A stretch of DNA of 64,000 bases from an uncultured bacterium (GCA_949291115.1 CASETY010000005.1:1-64000); one strand, 5' to 3'; shown: positions 28,057 to 36,372, counted from the stretch's first letter. The notes: generated by a model from the sequence alone, not told the origin. A program made the numbers and translations.

Positions 28057-29761
28057 TATAATGTCGCCAAAATTAACTAATATGATTGCGGCTGGTGAAG
28101 TCGTTGAAAGACCATTGGATGTTATTAAAGAATTGGTGGAAAACGCTATTGATGCCGCTGCTTCTAAAATTGATATTTATTTAAAAGAAGCAGGTATTAA
28201 AGAAATAAAAGTAATTGATGATGGTTATGGAATGGAAAAAGAAGATGTTAAATTAGCTTTTATGCCTCATGCCACTAGTAAAATTCATAATGAATATGAA
28301 TTGTTTAGAGTTAAAACTTTAGGTTTTAGAGGAGAAGCTATTTCTTCAATTGCCTCTATTTCAACAATGACCATTTCTTCAAGAGAAAAAAATAGCTTAG
28401 AAGGTTATGAAGTAACTTATAAATATGGCAAAAAAATTAATGAAGGTCTAACTTCTTTAAATGTCGGGACAACTGTTTTAGTTAGAGATTTATTTTTAAA
28501 TACCCCGGTTAGACTTAAATTTTTAAAATTACCAGCTAAAGAGTTACAAGCTACTGTTTTTATGATTAATAAATTAGCTTTTTCTAATCCAAATATTAAA
28601 TTTAGTTTATTTAATGATGATAAAGAAGTCTTTAGAAGTGATGGTAAAGGTGATGTAAAGACTATTTTTGGTGCTATTTATGGTTATCAAGTAGCGAAAA
28701 TTGTTAATCAGGTTACTTTTAATTATCCTGGTTTTAAAGGTGATATTTATTATTTAAAACCTAGTGAATATCGTAGTAATAAATTACATATTACTTTAAT
28801 TATTAATGGCAGATATGTTAAAAATGTTTGTTTACAAGAGACATTAATTAAAACATTTGATGGTTATTTACCAATTAATAAATATCCAATTTTAACTTTA
28901 TATTTAAATATTGATCCACTTTTAATTGATGTCAATATTCATCCACGAAAAGCGGAAATTAAAATAGCTGATGAACAAGTTGTTGCTGGTAAAATAGCTG
29001 GTTCTTTAAGAAGTAGTTTAATTAGCTTAAATCATTTAGAAGATGTTAAAGAAGAAAATAAAGAAGTTAAAAAAGAAGTAAATTATACTCCTAAAGTAGA
29101 TGATTTTTTCACTAGCTATAATAAATATAGTTTTAAAGAAACAAATATAGACTATAATTTATTTAAAAACGATGAAGAACCTTCTTATAAGAAGATACCT
29201 GATTTAAATATTGTAGGTGTTATTTTTAAAACTTATATACTAGCAACTAATAACTATGATTTATATTTAATTGATCAACACGCTGCTTGTGAAAGAGTTA
29301 ATTATGAAAAATATTTAAAGTTGTTAAATGAAAATAAAGGTCATACTTCTTTATTAGTGCCTTTTCCTTTATTTTTAAGTAATGATGAGAAAATGTTGGT
29401 CGATAATAATATTAATCTATTAAATGAATTAAACTTTAATTTTAATTCTAATTATGAACTAGTAACCATTCCTTTATGGGCTAAAGAATTAGATTTAAAA
29501 GTTTTAATTGTGACTATTTTAAATGACATTTTGAAAGAAAATGATTTAAATATAATTAATTATCGTGAGGAAATTGCTAAACAAATTAGTTGTAAAGCTT
29601 CTATTAGAGCTCATGATAGCGTTAGTAATCTTGAAATATTAGAATTAGTTAAAGAGTTAAATAAATGTGAAAATCCTTACCACTGTCCACACGGAAGACC
29701 TACTATCATTAAATTTTCTAAACAAGAATTAGAAGAGATGTTTGAAAGGATTCAAAAATGA
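28046..29761 (+). CDS. mutL: DNA mismatch repair protein MutL (endonuclease type)
   Basis: 571 residues. The GHKL ATPase domain starts at MKINIMSPKLTNMIAAGEVV and carries ENAIDAAA, DDGYGM, TSKI and TLGFRGEA. The C-terminal domain has the endonuclease metal motif DQHAACERVNYE and the CPHGRPT motif, so this is the nicking type used by bacteria without MutH. The ATG at 28046 gives the family N-terminus; a GTG at 28034 adds four residues inside mutS. The stop is TGA and overlaps the miaA ATG. Confidence 0.96.
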   Translation: MKINIMSPKLTNMIAAGEVVERPLDVIKELVENAIDAAASKIDIYLKEAGIKEIKVIDDGYGMEKEDVKLAFMPHATSKIHNEYELFRVKTLGFRGEAISSIASISTMTISSREKNSLEGYEVTYKYGKKINEGLTSLNVGTTVLVRDLFLNTPVRLKFLKLPAKELQATVFMINKLAFSNPNIKFSLFNDDKEVFRSDGKGDVKTIFGAIYGYQVAKIVNQVTFNYPGFKGDIYYLKPSEYRSNKLHITLIINGRYVKNVCLQETLIKTFDGYLPINKYPILTLYLNIDPLLIDVNIHPRKAEIKIADEQVVAGKIAGSLRSSLISLNHLEDVKEENKEVKKEVNYTPKVDDFFTSYNKYSFKETNIDYNLFKNDEEPSYKKIPDLNIVGVIFKTYILATNNYDLYLIDQHAACERVNYEKYLKLLNENKGHTSLLVPFPLFLSNDEKMLVDNNINLLNELNFNFNSNYELVTIPLWAKELDLKVLIVTILNDILKENDLNIINYREEIAKQISCKASIRAHDSVSNLEILELVKELNKCENPYHCPHGRPTIIKFSKQELEEMFERIQK

Positions 29762-30639
29762 AAAAAGTAATAGTTGTTACCGGACCTACAGCTTCTGGTA
29801 AATCTAAGCTAGGTTTAGAATTAGCGAAAGCTTTAAATACAGCCATTATTTCAATTGATAGTGTCCAAGTTTATAAAAGGTTAGATATTGGTTCTGCTAA
29901 ACCAACTTTGGCAGAACAAAAAGAAGTTAAGCATTATTTAGTTGATTTTTTAGATCCTAAAGAAAAATATGATGTATCTAGTTGTCAAAAAGATGTAAGA
30001 GATTTAATTTCTAAAATAGACATACCTTTATTAGTTGGAGGAACAGGTTTATATATTAAGGCTATTTTAACTGATTATGATTTTAATGGTCCTAAAAGAG
30101 ATGATAGTTTTAGTTTAAAATATCAAGATTATAGTAATGAAAGTTTATATGAAATATTGAAACAAAAAGATTATAAAGCTTCTTTAAAGATTCATCCTAA
30201 TAATCGTAAAAGAGTTTTAAGAGCTCTAGAAGTATTAGAAAATGGTACTTTATTTAGTTCTAAAGATCAAAAAGATAAATATTTATATGAACCATATATT
30301 ATTTATTTAGATAGTGATCGCAACACTTTATATGAAAGAATTAACCAAAGAGTTTTAGAAATGGTTAATTTAGGTTTAGAAGAAGAAGTTAGAAGTTTAT
30401 ATAATGATAATGTTTTAATTGATGCGATTGGCTATAAAGAATGGTATCCTTATTTTAAAGGAGAAATAACTAAAGAAGAAGTTATTGAAAATATAATGAA
30501 AAACACGAGACATTTAGCTAAAAGACAACGCACTTGGTTTTTACATCAATTAAAAGTTAATTTTTATCAAGTAGACTATGATAATTTTAATGAATTAGTT
30601 TTAAAAGTTATCAAAGATGTTAAGGAATTTTTGAAATGA
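29758..30639 (+). CDS. miaA: tRNA dimethylallyltransferase MiaA
   Basis: 293 residues. It transfers the dimethylallyl group from DMAPP to A37 of tRNAs, making the substrate of MiaB. Motifs are the P-loop TGPTASGKSKLG, ISIDSVQVYK, LVGGTGLYIKAI and the C-terminal RHLAKRQRTWF. DMAPP comes from the MEP pathway that includes IspG in this window. It overlaps mutL and aroK by ATGA junctions, indicating coupled translation. Confidence 0.96.
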   Translation: MKKVIVVTGPTASGKSKLGLELAKALNTAIISIDSVQVYKRLDIGSAKPTLAEQKEVKHYLVDFLDPKEKYDVSSCQKDVRDLISKIDIPLLVGGTGLYIKAILTDYDFNGPKRDDSFSLKYQDYSNESLYEILKQKDYKASLKIHPNNRKRVLRALEVLENGTLFSSKDQKDKYLYEPYIIYLDSDRNTLYERINQRVLEMVNLGLEEEVRSLYNDNVLIDAIGYKEWYPYFKGEITKEEVIENIMKNTRHLAKRQRTWFLHQLKVNFYQVDYDNFNELVLKVIKDVKEFLK

Positions 30640-31127
30640 AAAATATTTATTTAATTGGAATGCCAGGTTCTGGCAAAACTACTTTAGGCGGACTTTTAGC
30701 TTCTAAATATAAGCTTAATTATATAGATTTAGATAATTATATTGAACATTTAGCTAAAAAAACTATTGATGACTTATTTAAAGTTTCAGAAGAACATTTT
30801 CGCAGTTATGAAACAAAGGCTTTAAATGCTTTAAAAAATACTAAAGACACTATTATTTCTTGTGGTGGAGGTATTGTTTTAAGGGCTCAAAATAAAGCTT
30901 TAATGAATGGTTATGTTATCTATTTAGAAACAGATTTAAAAACATTAGAAAAAAGATTATACCAAGATACTAAAAGACCACTTTTAAAAAATAATTCACT
31001 TTTAGATTTATATAATAAACGTAAAGATCTATATTTAAAATTCGCTGATTATAAAATTACAGCAACAAATTCATTATGTGATAATCTAAAAGCATTGGAG
31101 GCATTATATGAAAATCTTAGTAATTAA
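30636..31127 (+). CDS. aroK: Shikimate kinase
   Basis: 163 residues. P-loop GMPGSGKTT, the shikimate-binding DLD and FRSYE regions, CGGGIV and the lid arginine in DTKRPLL match the family. It phosphorylates shikimate in the aromatic amino acid pathway. The ATG overlaps the miaA stop. Its end overlaps aroQ by 20 bases. The remaining shikimate-pathway genes are not in this window. Confidence 0.93.
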   Translation: MKNIYLIGMPGSGKTTLGGLLASKYKLNYIDLDNYIEHLAKKTIDDLFKVSEEHFRSYETKALNALKNTKDTIISCGGGIVLRAQNKALMNGYVIYLETDLKTLEKRLYQDTKRPLLKNNSLLDLYNKRKDLYLKFADYKITATNSLCDNLKALEALYENLSN

Positions 31128-31527
31128 TGGTCCTAATTTAAATATGCTAGGCTTGCGAGATAAAAATAATTATGGCAACTTAACTCTAAAAGAAATTAAT
31201 AAAAAGTTGAGAGAACTAGCTAAAAATAAAGCTAAACTTAAGTTTTATCAAAGTAATTGTGAAGGTAAATTAGTTAGTTTTATTCAAAAACATTTAAATT
31301 ATGATGCTCTTATTATTAATGCCGGTGCCTATACACACACATCCTTAGCTATTCATGATGCTTTAGAATTATTTAAAGGTAAAATCATGGAAGTTCATTT
31401 ATCTAATATAAAAGAAAGAGAAGAATTTAGGCATTTTAGTTATATTAGTCTTTTAGCAACTAATTCTTATATTGGTTTAAAAGAAGAAAGCTACTATGAA
31501 GCTTTAAGAGATTTGCTAAAAGATTAG
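31108..31527 (+). CDS. aroQ: Type II 3-dehydroquinate dehydratase
   Basis: 139 residues, the usual size. Motifs are INGPNLNMLG, the catalytic Tyr in the loop after GLRDKNNYG, NCEGKLVSFIQ, NAGAYTHTSLAI and EVHLSNI with the catalytic His. It dehydrates 3-dehydroquinate in the shikimate pathway. A GGAGG ribosome site lies inside the end of aroK. The gene precedes efp, a linkage common in Bacilli. Confidence 0.95.
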   Translation: MKILVINGPNLNMLGLRDKNNYGNLTLKEINKKLRELAKNKAKLKFYQSNCEGKLVSFIQKHLNYDALIINAGAYTHTSLAIHDALELFKGKIMEVHLSNIKEREEFRHFSYISLLATNSYIGLKEESYYEALRDLLKD

Positions 31528-31570
31528 AATTATGGTATAATTTTAAAGATAAAAAATTTTGGAGGATAAT

Positions 31571-32125
31571 ATGGTTTCTAGTAATGATTTAAAAAATGGT
31601 ATTGTTATCGAAATCGATGGCAATTTATGGCAAATTCTTGATTTTCAACATGTACTACAAAATAAAGTAGCTTATGTTAGAGTTAAGATGAAAAACTTAA
31701 GAACAGGAGCAGTTACACAAACAGCTTTAAATGCTGGTGTGAAGTTAAAAAAAGCATTTTTAGATAAAAAAGAGATGCAATATTTATACAGCAGTGGTGA
31801 AACTTATTGTTTCATGGATACTGAAACTTATGAACAAATTGAAGTGCCAGCTTCACGCTTAGAATATGAAAAACAATTCTTAGTTGAAGGTATGAGTGTA
31901 GAAATTGTTTATTATGGTAGTGAAATTTTAGGTATTAACTTACCAGATAAAGTAACTTTAAAAATCACAAAATGTGATCCAGCCGTTAGAGGAGATACTA
32001 AAACTAACGCATTAAAAGATGCAATTTGTGAAACAGGTTTATTAGTAAAAGTACCGATGTTCATCGAAGAAGGCGAAGAAATTATTGTTTCAACAGCTAC
32101 TGGTGAATATACAAGTAGAGCTTAA
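31571..32125 (+). CDS. efp: Translation elongation factor P with altered tRNA-contact loop
   Basis: 184 residues. EF-P enters the ribosomal E site and relieves stalling at polyproline. All three beta-barrel domains are present, with RTGAVTQTALNAG, MQYLYSSGETYCFMD, YEQIEVP and the terminal TGEYTSRA. The start is ATG 31571 behind TTGGAGGAT. In Bacillus subtilis the loop carrying the modified Lys32 reads HVKPGKGAAFVR; here it reads HVLQNKVAYVR. A Lys is kept at position 32, but the Pro-Gly before it and the Gly after it are missing and the loop is one residue shorter. The rest of the protein is well conserved, so a sequencing error is unlikely. Confidence 0.95.
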   Translation: MVSSNDLKNGIVIEIDGNLWQILDFQHVLQNKVAYVRVKMKNLRTGAVTQTALNAGVKLKKAFLDKKEMQYLYSSGETYCFMDTETYEQIEVPASRLEYEKQFLVEGMSVEIVYYGSEILGINLPDKVTLKITKCDPAVRGDTKTNALKDAICETGLLVKVPMFIEEGEEIIVSTATGEYTSRA

Positions 32126-32140
32126 TCGAGGTGATATAAG

Positions 32141-33526
32141 TTGGATACATTTGGGTCGCAGCTCGTTTTAAGTAATGTTTACTTTGACGCTCCTATCTTT
32201 ATTTTAATGTTGTTTTTCATTTGTTGTTCAGCCTTTTTTTCAATGAGTGAGACAGCCTTTTCATCTGTTTCAATTGTTAGACTTCGTCTAGCAGTTGAAG
32301 ATAGAAAAAGTGGAGCTAAAAAAGCTATTCAATTAACAGAAAATTTTGATAGAACTTTAACTACGCTATTAGTTGGTAATAATATTGTTAATACGGCGGT
32401 TTCAACAGTTGCGGTTGGTTTTTTCACTAAATTAGCGATTAATCAAAACTGGGTTGAATTAGTATCAACGGTAGTTATTACGATTACACTTTTAATTTTT
32501 GGGGAAATTATGCCTAAAACGATAGCTAAGCAACATAGTGAAGCTATTGCCTTAAAAGTAGCGTGGCCTGTTTATATTATTTCATGTATTTTATTTCCAA
32601 TTGTTATGTTCTTTAGATTCTTACAAAAAGGCTTTATGCGTAAAAAGCTTGATGAATCAATGAATGAAGATGAGCTTGAAATTGCTTTAACTAGTATGGA
32701 AGAAGAAGGCAAGATTGAGGAAAATGAAGTTAGTTTAATTAAAAAAGTATTAGAACTAAATGATCGTAGTGTTAATGACATTATGGTTCCTCGCATTGAA
32801 ATGCATGCCATTTCCTATGAATCGACTTTAGAAGAAGTTAAAGAACTTTTAAAATCATCAACTTATTCAAGAATTCCTGTTTATAAAGATGATAAAGATC
32901 ACATCGTAGGTGTTTTATTTGAACGCGATTTCTTTAAACATCTAGCAGTTGATGAAAAAACTGATTGGCATAAATTAATTAAACCAGCTAAATATGTTTC
33001 TTCAGCTATGAAAGTAGATGCTTTAATTACTTTCTTGCAACAAGAAAAAACTCATCTAGCAATCGTTAGTGGTGAATACGGGGAAACTGTTGGTTTAGTT
33101 ACGATGGAAGATGCTTTAGAAGAATTAGTTGGTGAAATATATGATGAATTTGATGAAGCTGGTATGAATGATGTCTTCTTTGAAAAAGAAGCAGATGGTT
33201 CTTATTTAGTAGATGCAGATATTTATGTTTCTGATTTGTTTGAAAAGATAGATTGTGGGGAAGCTCCACAAGATGCCCCTTCTAAATTATATAGTTGGCT
33301 TTTTGAACATTCTGAAGAAATACCAAAAGTTGGTCTTACAATGGAATATATAAGTTGTTTTACTAAATTAAATCCAGAAACAGAGTCATATCAAGATTAT
33401 GCTAAAAAATTAATTTTTACGATTGCGGCAGTTGACGGTAGACGTATAGAAAAAGTTAAAATTGAAATTATGGACGCTACCGAAGAAGAGATTGAATCTA
33501 AATTAAAAGAAGAAGAATCTGAATAG
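32141..33526 (+). CDS. CNNM/CorC-family membrane protein with CBS pair (HlyC/CorC)
   Basis: 461 residues. An N-terminal DUF21/CNNM membrane domain covers about 1-190 (FFSMSETAFSSVS, TLLVGNNIVNTAVST, FGEIMPKTIAK), then two CBS domains (about 205-340; DIMVPRIEMHAI, YSRIPVYKDD, AIVSGEYGETVGLVTMEDALEELVGEI) and a C-terminal CorC/HlyC FAD-like domain. Homologues are linked to magnesium export or metal homeostasis; the older name haemolysin is misleading. The start is a TTG at 32141 with GAGGTGA at good distance and no suitable ATG nearby. It is the last gene before the foreign island. Confidence 0.9.
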   Translation: MDTFGSQLVLSNVYFDAPIFILMLFFICCSAFFSMSETAFSSVSIVRLRLAVEDRKSGAKKAIQLTENFDRTLTTLLVGNNIVNTAVSTVAVGFFTKLAINQNWVELVSTVVITITLLIFGEIMPKTIAKQHSEAIALKVAWPVYIISCILFPIVMFFRFLQKGFMRKKLDESMNEDELEIALTSMEEEGKIEENEVSLIKKVLELNDRSVNDIMVPRIEMHAISYESTLEEVKELLKSSTYSRIPVYKDDKDHIVGVLFERDFFKHLAVDEKTDWHKLIKPAKYVSSAMKVDALITFLQQEKTHLAIVSGEYGETVGLVTMEDALEELVGEIYDEFDEAGMNDVFFEKEADGSYLVDADIYVSDLFEKIDCGEAPQDAPSKLYSWLFEHSEEIPKVGLTMEYISCFTKLNPETESYQDYAKKLIFTIAAVDGRRIEKVKIEIMDATEEEIESKLKEEESE

Positions 33527-33625
33527 ATTATAAATTAATATAAAAGAGTGCTTTAGCTTAGTCAACCACCGATAAGGAAGGTTTGAAAGCAAACTAACTT
33601 AACGGCTTAAAGACAGGTTGCAATG

Positions 33626-33666
33626 AAAAGCGGGTAAGAGGTCAAAAACTTCTTATCCGCTTTTTC
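33626..33666. terminator. Hairpin at the left edge of the island
   Basis: AAAAGCGGGTAAGA pairs with TCTTATCCGCTTTTT across an 11-base loop. The T run is better on the plus strand. The truncated minus-strand gene ends within its right arm. Sequence 33555-33625 holds no recognisable gene. Confidence 0.65.
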
Positions 33667-33772
33667 TGTGCCGCGTGGAATAATAGAACAGCGCCGCATG
33701 GTAAAGCACAATCTTACAAAAGGCGTTGAAAGTACGCTCGATATGTTCCCGGTACTGCTCGTTGTTCATCAT
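33653..33772 (-). pseudogene. Truncated N-terminal fragment, sigma-70-like mobile-element protein
   Basis: A strong ribosome site (AAAGGGGGTGAG) precedes ATG at 33772, and 39 codons follow: MMNNEQYREHIERTFNAFCK at the start, ending at a hairpin. The opening resembles the first residues of small sigma-factor-like proteins carried by Tn916/Tn1549-type conjugative elements, recalled from memory and not searched. The natural protein would be several times longer, so this is likely a deletion remnant. An alternative is a real 39-residue peptide. Confidence 0.4.
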
Positions 33773-33815
33773 CTTTCTCACCCCCTTTCTTCCCAAAACA
33801 GGGGGCAAAATAACA

Positions 33816-33848
33816 AACGCCCACGCAGCATAAAACCGCATGGGCGTT
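33816..33848 (-). terminator. Terminator of the minus-strand island operon
   Basis: Read on the minus strand, AACGCCCA(T/C)GC pairs with GCGTGGGCGTT around a short loop, followed by TGTTATTTTG. It lies just after the 66-residue gene. Confidence 0.75.
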
Positions 33849-33860
33849 GACTGTATAAAA

Positions 33861-34061
33861 TTATTCTAAAGCATCATGTTCGCGCTTCAATCTTGCTTTT
33901 GCTTCTTCAAGAGTTTCCCCGTCTTTCGTCAGATAGCGGTCAACAAAAGCTTCCTCGATTTTGGTATAGCCGCCGACAACCGTATCTTCGATTTTTTTAT
34001 AAGTGTCAACCACTTTCTCTGCTATTTTCTCATTTGCTTCTACGAGTTTTGATTTTGCCAT
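33861..34061 (-). CDS. Small charged protein of unknown function
   Basis: 66 residues, rich in Lys/Glu, mostly helical, with a repeated VVDTYKKIEDTVVGGYTKIE pattern and ending in TLEEAKARLKREHDALE. Similar small proteins accompany transporter-like genes in Clostridia, as far as I recall. The start overlaps the end of the upstream 232-residue gene by 22 bases, so the two are translationally coupled. No membrane segment. Confidence 0.65.
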   Translation of the reverse strand: MAKSKLVEANEKIAEKVVDTYKKIEDTVVGGYTKIEEAFVDRYLTKDGETLEEAKARLKREHDALE

Positions 34062-34738
34062 TTTTCATGTTCCTTTCTTTGTGATTTTACTGTCATGGTC
34101 AAGCCGAGTATCAGTATAAATATGCATACAGCGGCTCCCGTTATTGCATTCATAAAATGCACATGGCTGTTATCCATTGAGCCAAAGGAAACAAGCATAG
34201 ACCGTTGTAAAGTTAATATAGAAGCAGATACTTCCGCATAACCGATACTTCGGATTGCCTTTAATAACAAAGAGGGATTCTTGTGTTGCTTTACGGCTTT
34301 CACGATTGCCATTGTGATTTTATAAAAGGTGTAGGCCGCAATCGTTATCATGATGATTTCACCATGTTTTACAGTGATATTCTGCAACAGACTGATATAA
34401 TTGACCGTAGCAAGCACGATACTTAATATGACCAATAGTATGCCGGAGAGTTTCATTACAAACCGTTTTGTATCATCAGAAGGCAGTTTTTGACGATTAC
34501 GCTCACACAATATCGCAGAAAACCGCATTGTGGCTAAAATCCAATAGAAAGCGCACATGGCTATAAACCAAAATGAATGGTTCAGAACACCAAGTATGAG
34601 GTGGTATACTGCATAGAGTAAATTAAATACAAAGGAAACCGAAGCGGACAAAATGATGCGGTAACGCTGGCTTCCTACTAACTTTTTTCCTACCTTTGTT
34701 TTGGTAATCAGCGATACGACTTTCTGTTTCGGATTCAA
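34040..34738 (-). CDS. Multi-pass membrane protein of unknown function
   Basis: 232 residues with about five or six hydrophobic segments (near 28-50, 53-72, 93-115, 122-145 and 200-220). No known family recognised. The start is a TTG at 34738 whose bases overlap the TGA stop of the preceding gene, with AAGG just upstream. Codon use and GC content match the island. Together with the upstream 123-residue protein it probably forms a membrane module controlled by the divergent TetR regulator. Confidence 0.65.
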   Translation of the reverse strand: MNPKQKVVSLITKTKVGKKLVGSQRYRIILSASVSFVFNLLYAVYHLILGVLNHSFWFIAMCAFYWILATMRFSAILCERNRQKLPSDDTKRFVMKLSGILLVILSIVLATVNYISLLQNITVKHGEIIMITIAAYTFYKITMAIVKAVKQHKNPSLLLKAIRSIGYAEVSASILTLQRSMLVSFGSMDNSHVHFMNAITGAAVCIFILILGLTMTVKSQRKEHEKWQNQNS

Positions 34739-35106
34739 TCCTTAATACCTTTCGTTAGGGGGATAAGGCAAAGCAAAACAACAATTCCAACAATGCCGAT
34801 TACAATACCAATGACCAATTTGTCCCAGACCATGCTAAAACACATACCTACGCCAAGCGCCAAAGCGCCAACCGCACCGACAATAACAGTCAGAACAGTC
34901 TTTCCATTCATGCGGATCGGTTGCTTATGTTCCATTTTTCTCCATATAATCAATGTGATAAGCCCAAGAACTAAACCAACGCAACCGAAAATAATGCCCG
35001 GCCTAAATGCGTTCCATTCCGGAATGGTTGCCATGCACATACCAAGTGCGAACAGGACAACGCTGACCGTTCCCAATACCATTGCTACAAAACTGCTTTT
35101 TTTCAT
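34735..35106 (-). CDS. Small four-helix membrane protein
   Basis: 123 residues with four hydrophobic segments in two similar pairs (TM near 8-27, 36-56, 71-92, 96-115), each pair with an ALGMCM or ALGVGMCFSM motif, suggesting an internal duplication. The ATG at 35106 follows GGAGGTG. It is first in the minus-strand operon and faces the tetR gene across an inverted-repeat operator. Function unknown; small efflux component is one possibility. Confidence 0.65.
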   Translation of the reverse strand: MKKSSFVAMVLGTVSVVLFALGMCMATIPEWNAFRPGIIFGCVGLVLGLITLIIWRKMEHKQPIRMNGKTVLTVIVGAVGALALGVGMCFSMVWDKLVIGIVIGIVGIVVLLCLIPLTKGIKD

Positions 35107-35129
35107 ATGATAAGCACCTCCAAAATATT

Positions 35130-35149
35130 AAAACAACAGTTGTTGTTTT
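35130..35149. promoter_or_regulatory. Inverted-repeat operator in the divergent promoter region
   Basis: A perfect 9-bp inverted repeat, AAAACAACA-GT-TGTTGTTTT, lies between the divergent genes and overlaps the -35 of the tetR promoter. This is the expected place for autoregulation by the TetR protein. Confidence 0.7.
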
Positions 35150-35168
35150 CTTGTAAATCAAGTATAAT
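35140..35168 (+). promoter_or_regulatory. Promoter of the tetR-family gene
   Basis: TTGTTG at 35140-35145, 17-base spacer, perfect TATAAT at 35163-35168. The -35 lies inside the inverted repeat. Confidence 0.65.
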
Positions 35169-35230
35169 GAATCTGTAGACGAAAAACAATCATCAATTTA
35201 CCAACAAGTGTTGAGATAAAGAGGGATTTT

Positions 35231-35758
35231 ATGAATACACCAAATAACAAACGAAAAAAAGAATCTATGGACCGTATTGAGAAAGTTTTTATCGAGTTAC
35301 TTCAAACAAAAGAATTGGACGAAATCAGTGTGTCGGATATTTGCAAACGCGCCGGGCTGAACAGAACAACATTCTACGCGAATTACACGGATATTTATGG
35401 GTTAGCCGATGCGATACGGGATAAACTAGAAAACGAAGTGTCCGATTTGTACAAAGAGGAAGTTATGCAAGGGTTCAACAGCAACGACTTTTTGAAACTA
35501 TTTCGGCATATCAAAGACAACCAGATTTTCTACAAGACCTATTTCAAGTTAGGCTACGATAACAATTATAAAATCTTTAGGTATGACACTGATCTTGCCC
35601 ATAATCATTTCCAGAACAAATTTATCGAGTATCACATGGAGTTCTTTAAGGCAGGTATTACCCAAATCATAAAAATCTGGCTGAAAGGTGGATGTAAAGA
35701 AAGCCCGGAAGATATGTTTGAAATCATCAAAAGCGAATATACCAGACGCACAGAATGA
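35231..35758 (+). CDS. TetR/AcrR-family transcriptional regulator
   Basis: 175 residues. The N-terminal TetR helix-turn-helix is clear: MDRIEKVFIELLQTKELDEI, then VSDICKRAGLNRTTFYANYTDIYGL. The C-terminal ligand domain is of the short type found in Clostridia and Bacilli. An AAAGAGGGA site precedes the ATG. It faces a membrane-protein operon across a shared operator and probably represses both itself and that operon. Stop codon is TGA, and composition is that of the island. Confidence 0.88.
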   Translation: MNTPNNKRKKESMDRIEKVFIELLQTKELDEISVSDICKRAGLNRTTFYANYTDIYGLADAIRDKLENEVSDLYKEEVMQGFNSNDFLKLFRHIKDNQIFYKTYFKLGYDNNYKIFRYDTDLAHNHFQNKFIEYHMEFFKAGITQIIKIWLKGGCKESPEDMFEIIKSEYTRRTE

Positions 35759-35760
35759 GA

Positions 35761-35805
35761 AAATAAAGCGTTGCAGGTTAAAAAACTTGCAGCGCTTTAT
35801 TTTAC
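35761..35805 (+). terminator. Strong terminator after the tetR-family gene
   Basis: AAATAAAGCGTTGCAGGTT pairs almost fully with AACTTGCAGCGCTTTATTT across a short A-rich loop, ending in a TTTTACC tract. Confidence 0.85.
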
Positions 35806-36110
35806 CTTTAGTTTAATCGCAATGTAGTGTAAAAAAGAAGAGTATGTTTCAAAAATCTCTCTCGTCGCTTTGGCAAAATCGCAAAGTGTGGCGTTGTATA
35901 TAGTGAGGGGCAAAGTTGAACAAAAGCCGTTTGCCGGACGGAATATTGAATGAGAGGACATACAAGGGTTTGGGAAATTCCCTACTCAAAACTAAGGACG
36001 AGGACAAGCAGACCATTGAACAAGAAAGGAGAAGCAGGCAGCATAGCAATTTGCCATACTGTCCTGCAAGATACCATTACTTCCTTATGGGTGGGCGGCT
36101 TTTGAACTAA
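35806..36110 (+). other. Right end of the island: decayed coding remnant
   Basis: GC-richer sequence with interrupted frames. The longest plus-strand stretch is a 64-codon frame from 35916 ending in MGGRLLN, without a convincing ribosome site. A second frame just upstream stops after about 21 codons. The reading looks like fragments of one former gene joined out of frame. No family was recognised. Confidence 0.4.
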
Positions 36111-36342
36111 AGTGCTTTTTTTCTTTTTATAAGGCCATATCTTATATTTAGATTTTAAGTTTAAACCAATTTAATCTATAAAAAGTAACGAGGTTACAAA
36201 GTTAAAATGCTTAGTTTATTTTTATAAAGTGAAGAAAAGATGATATTGGTGGTCTTTTCTTTTAATTGTAATTTATAACATAGTTAAGTCATATTAATTT
36301 ATAAACAACAAGCTATTTCAAGGAAAATTATGTAAATTGAGC

Positions 36343-36372
36343 TTGACATATTACATCAAATATCGATATAAT
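36343..36372 (+). promoter_or_regulatory. SigA-type promoter for the C45/CGH-family gene
   Basis: Perfect TTGACA at 36343-36348, 18-base spacer, perfect TATAAT at 36367-36372. The AT-rich gap 36119-36342 otherwise contains only a weak GAAAAGA / TCTTTTC hairpin near 36234-36259. Confidence 0.85.

Larger units (their letters stand above)
33555..36110. mobile_element. Foreign, GC-richer genomic island or element remnant
   Basis: Base composition and codon use change sharply: between these points the sequence is visibly balanced in GC, with codons such as GCG, CCG and CTG that native genes avoid, while both flanks are strongly AT-rich. The island holds a TetR regulator, three divergently transcribed genes and truncated pieces at both ends. 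The 8-bp string AGTGCTTT occurs at 33547-33554 and again at 36111-36118, just outside, and could be a target duplication or chance. No integrase, relaxase or transposase is present, so it is probably the relic of a Clostridia-type integrative element. Gene boundaries inside are given separately. Confidence 0.7.

Noticed and set aside
33668-33850. A 60-codon plus-strand frame in the island
   Set aside because: It lies opposite the terminator and truncated minus-strand gene, has no ribosome site and no recognisable sequence.
33547-36118. AGTGCTTT direct repeats as proven attachment sites
   Set aside because: Eight bases are too few in AT-rich DNA, and no integrase is present. Kept only as a hint for the island.
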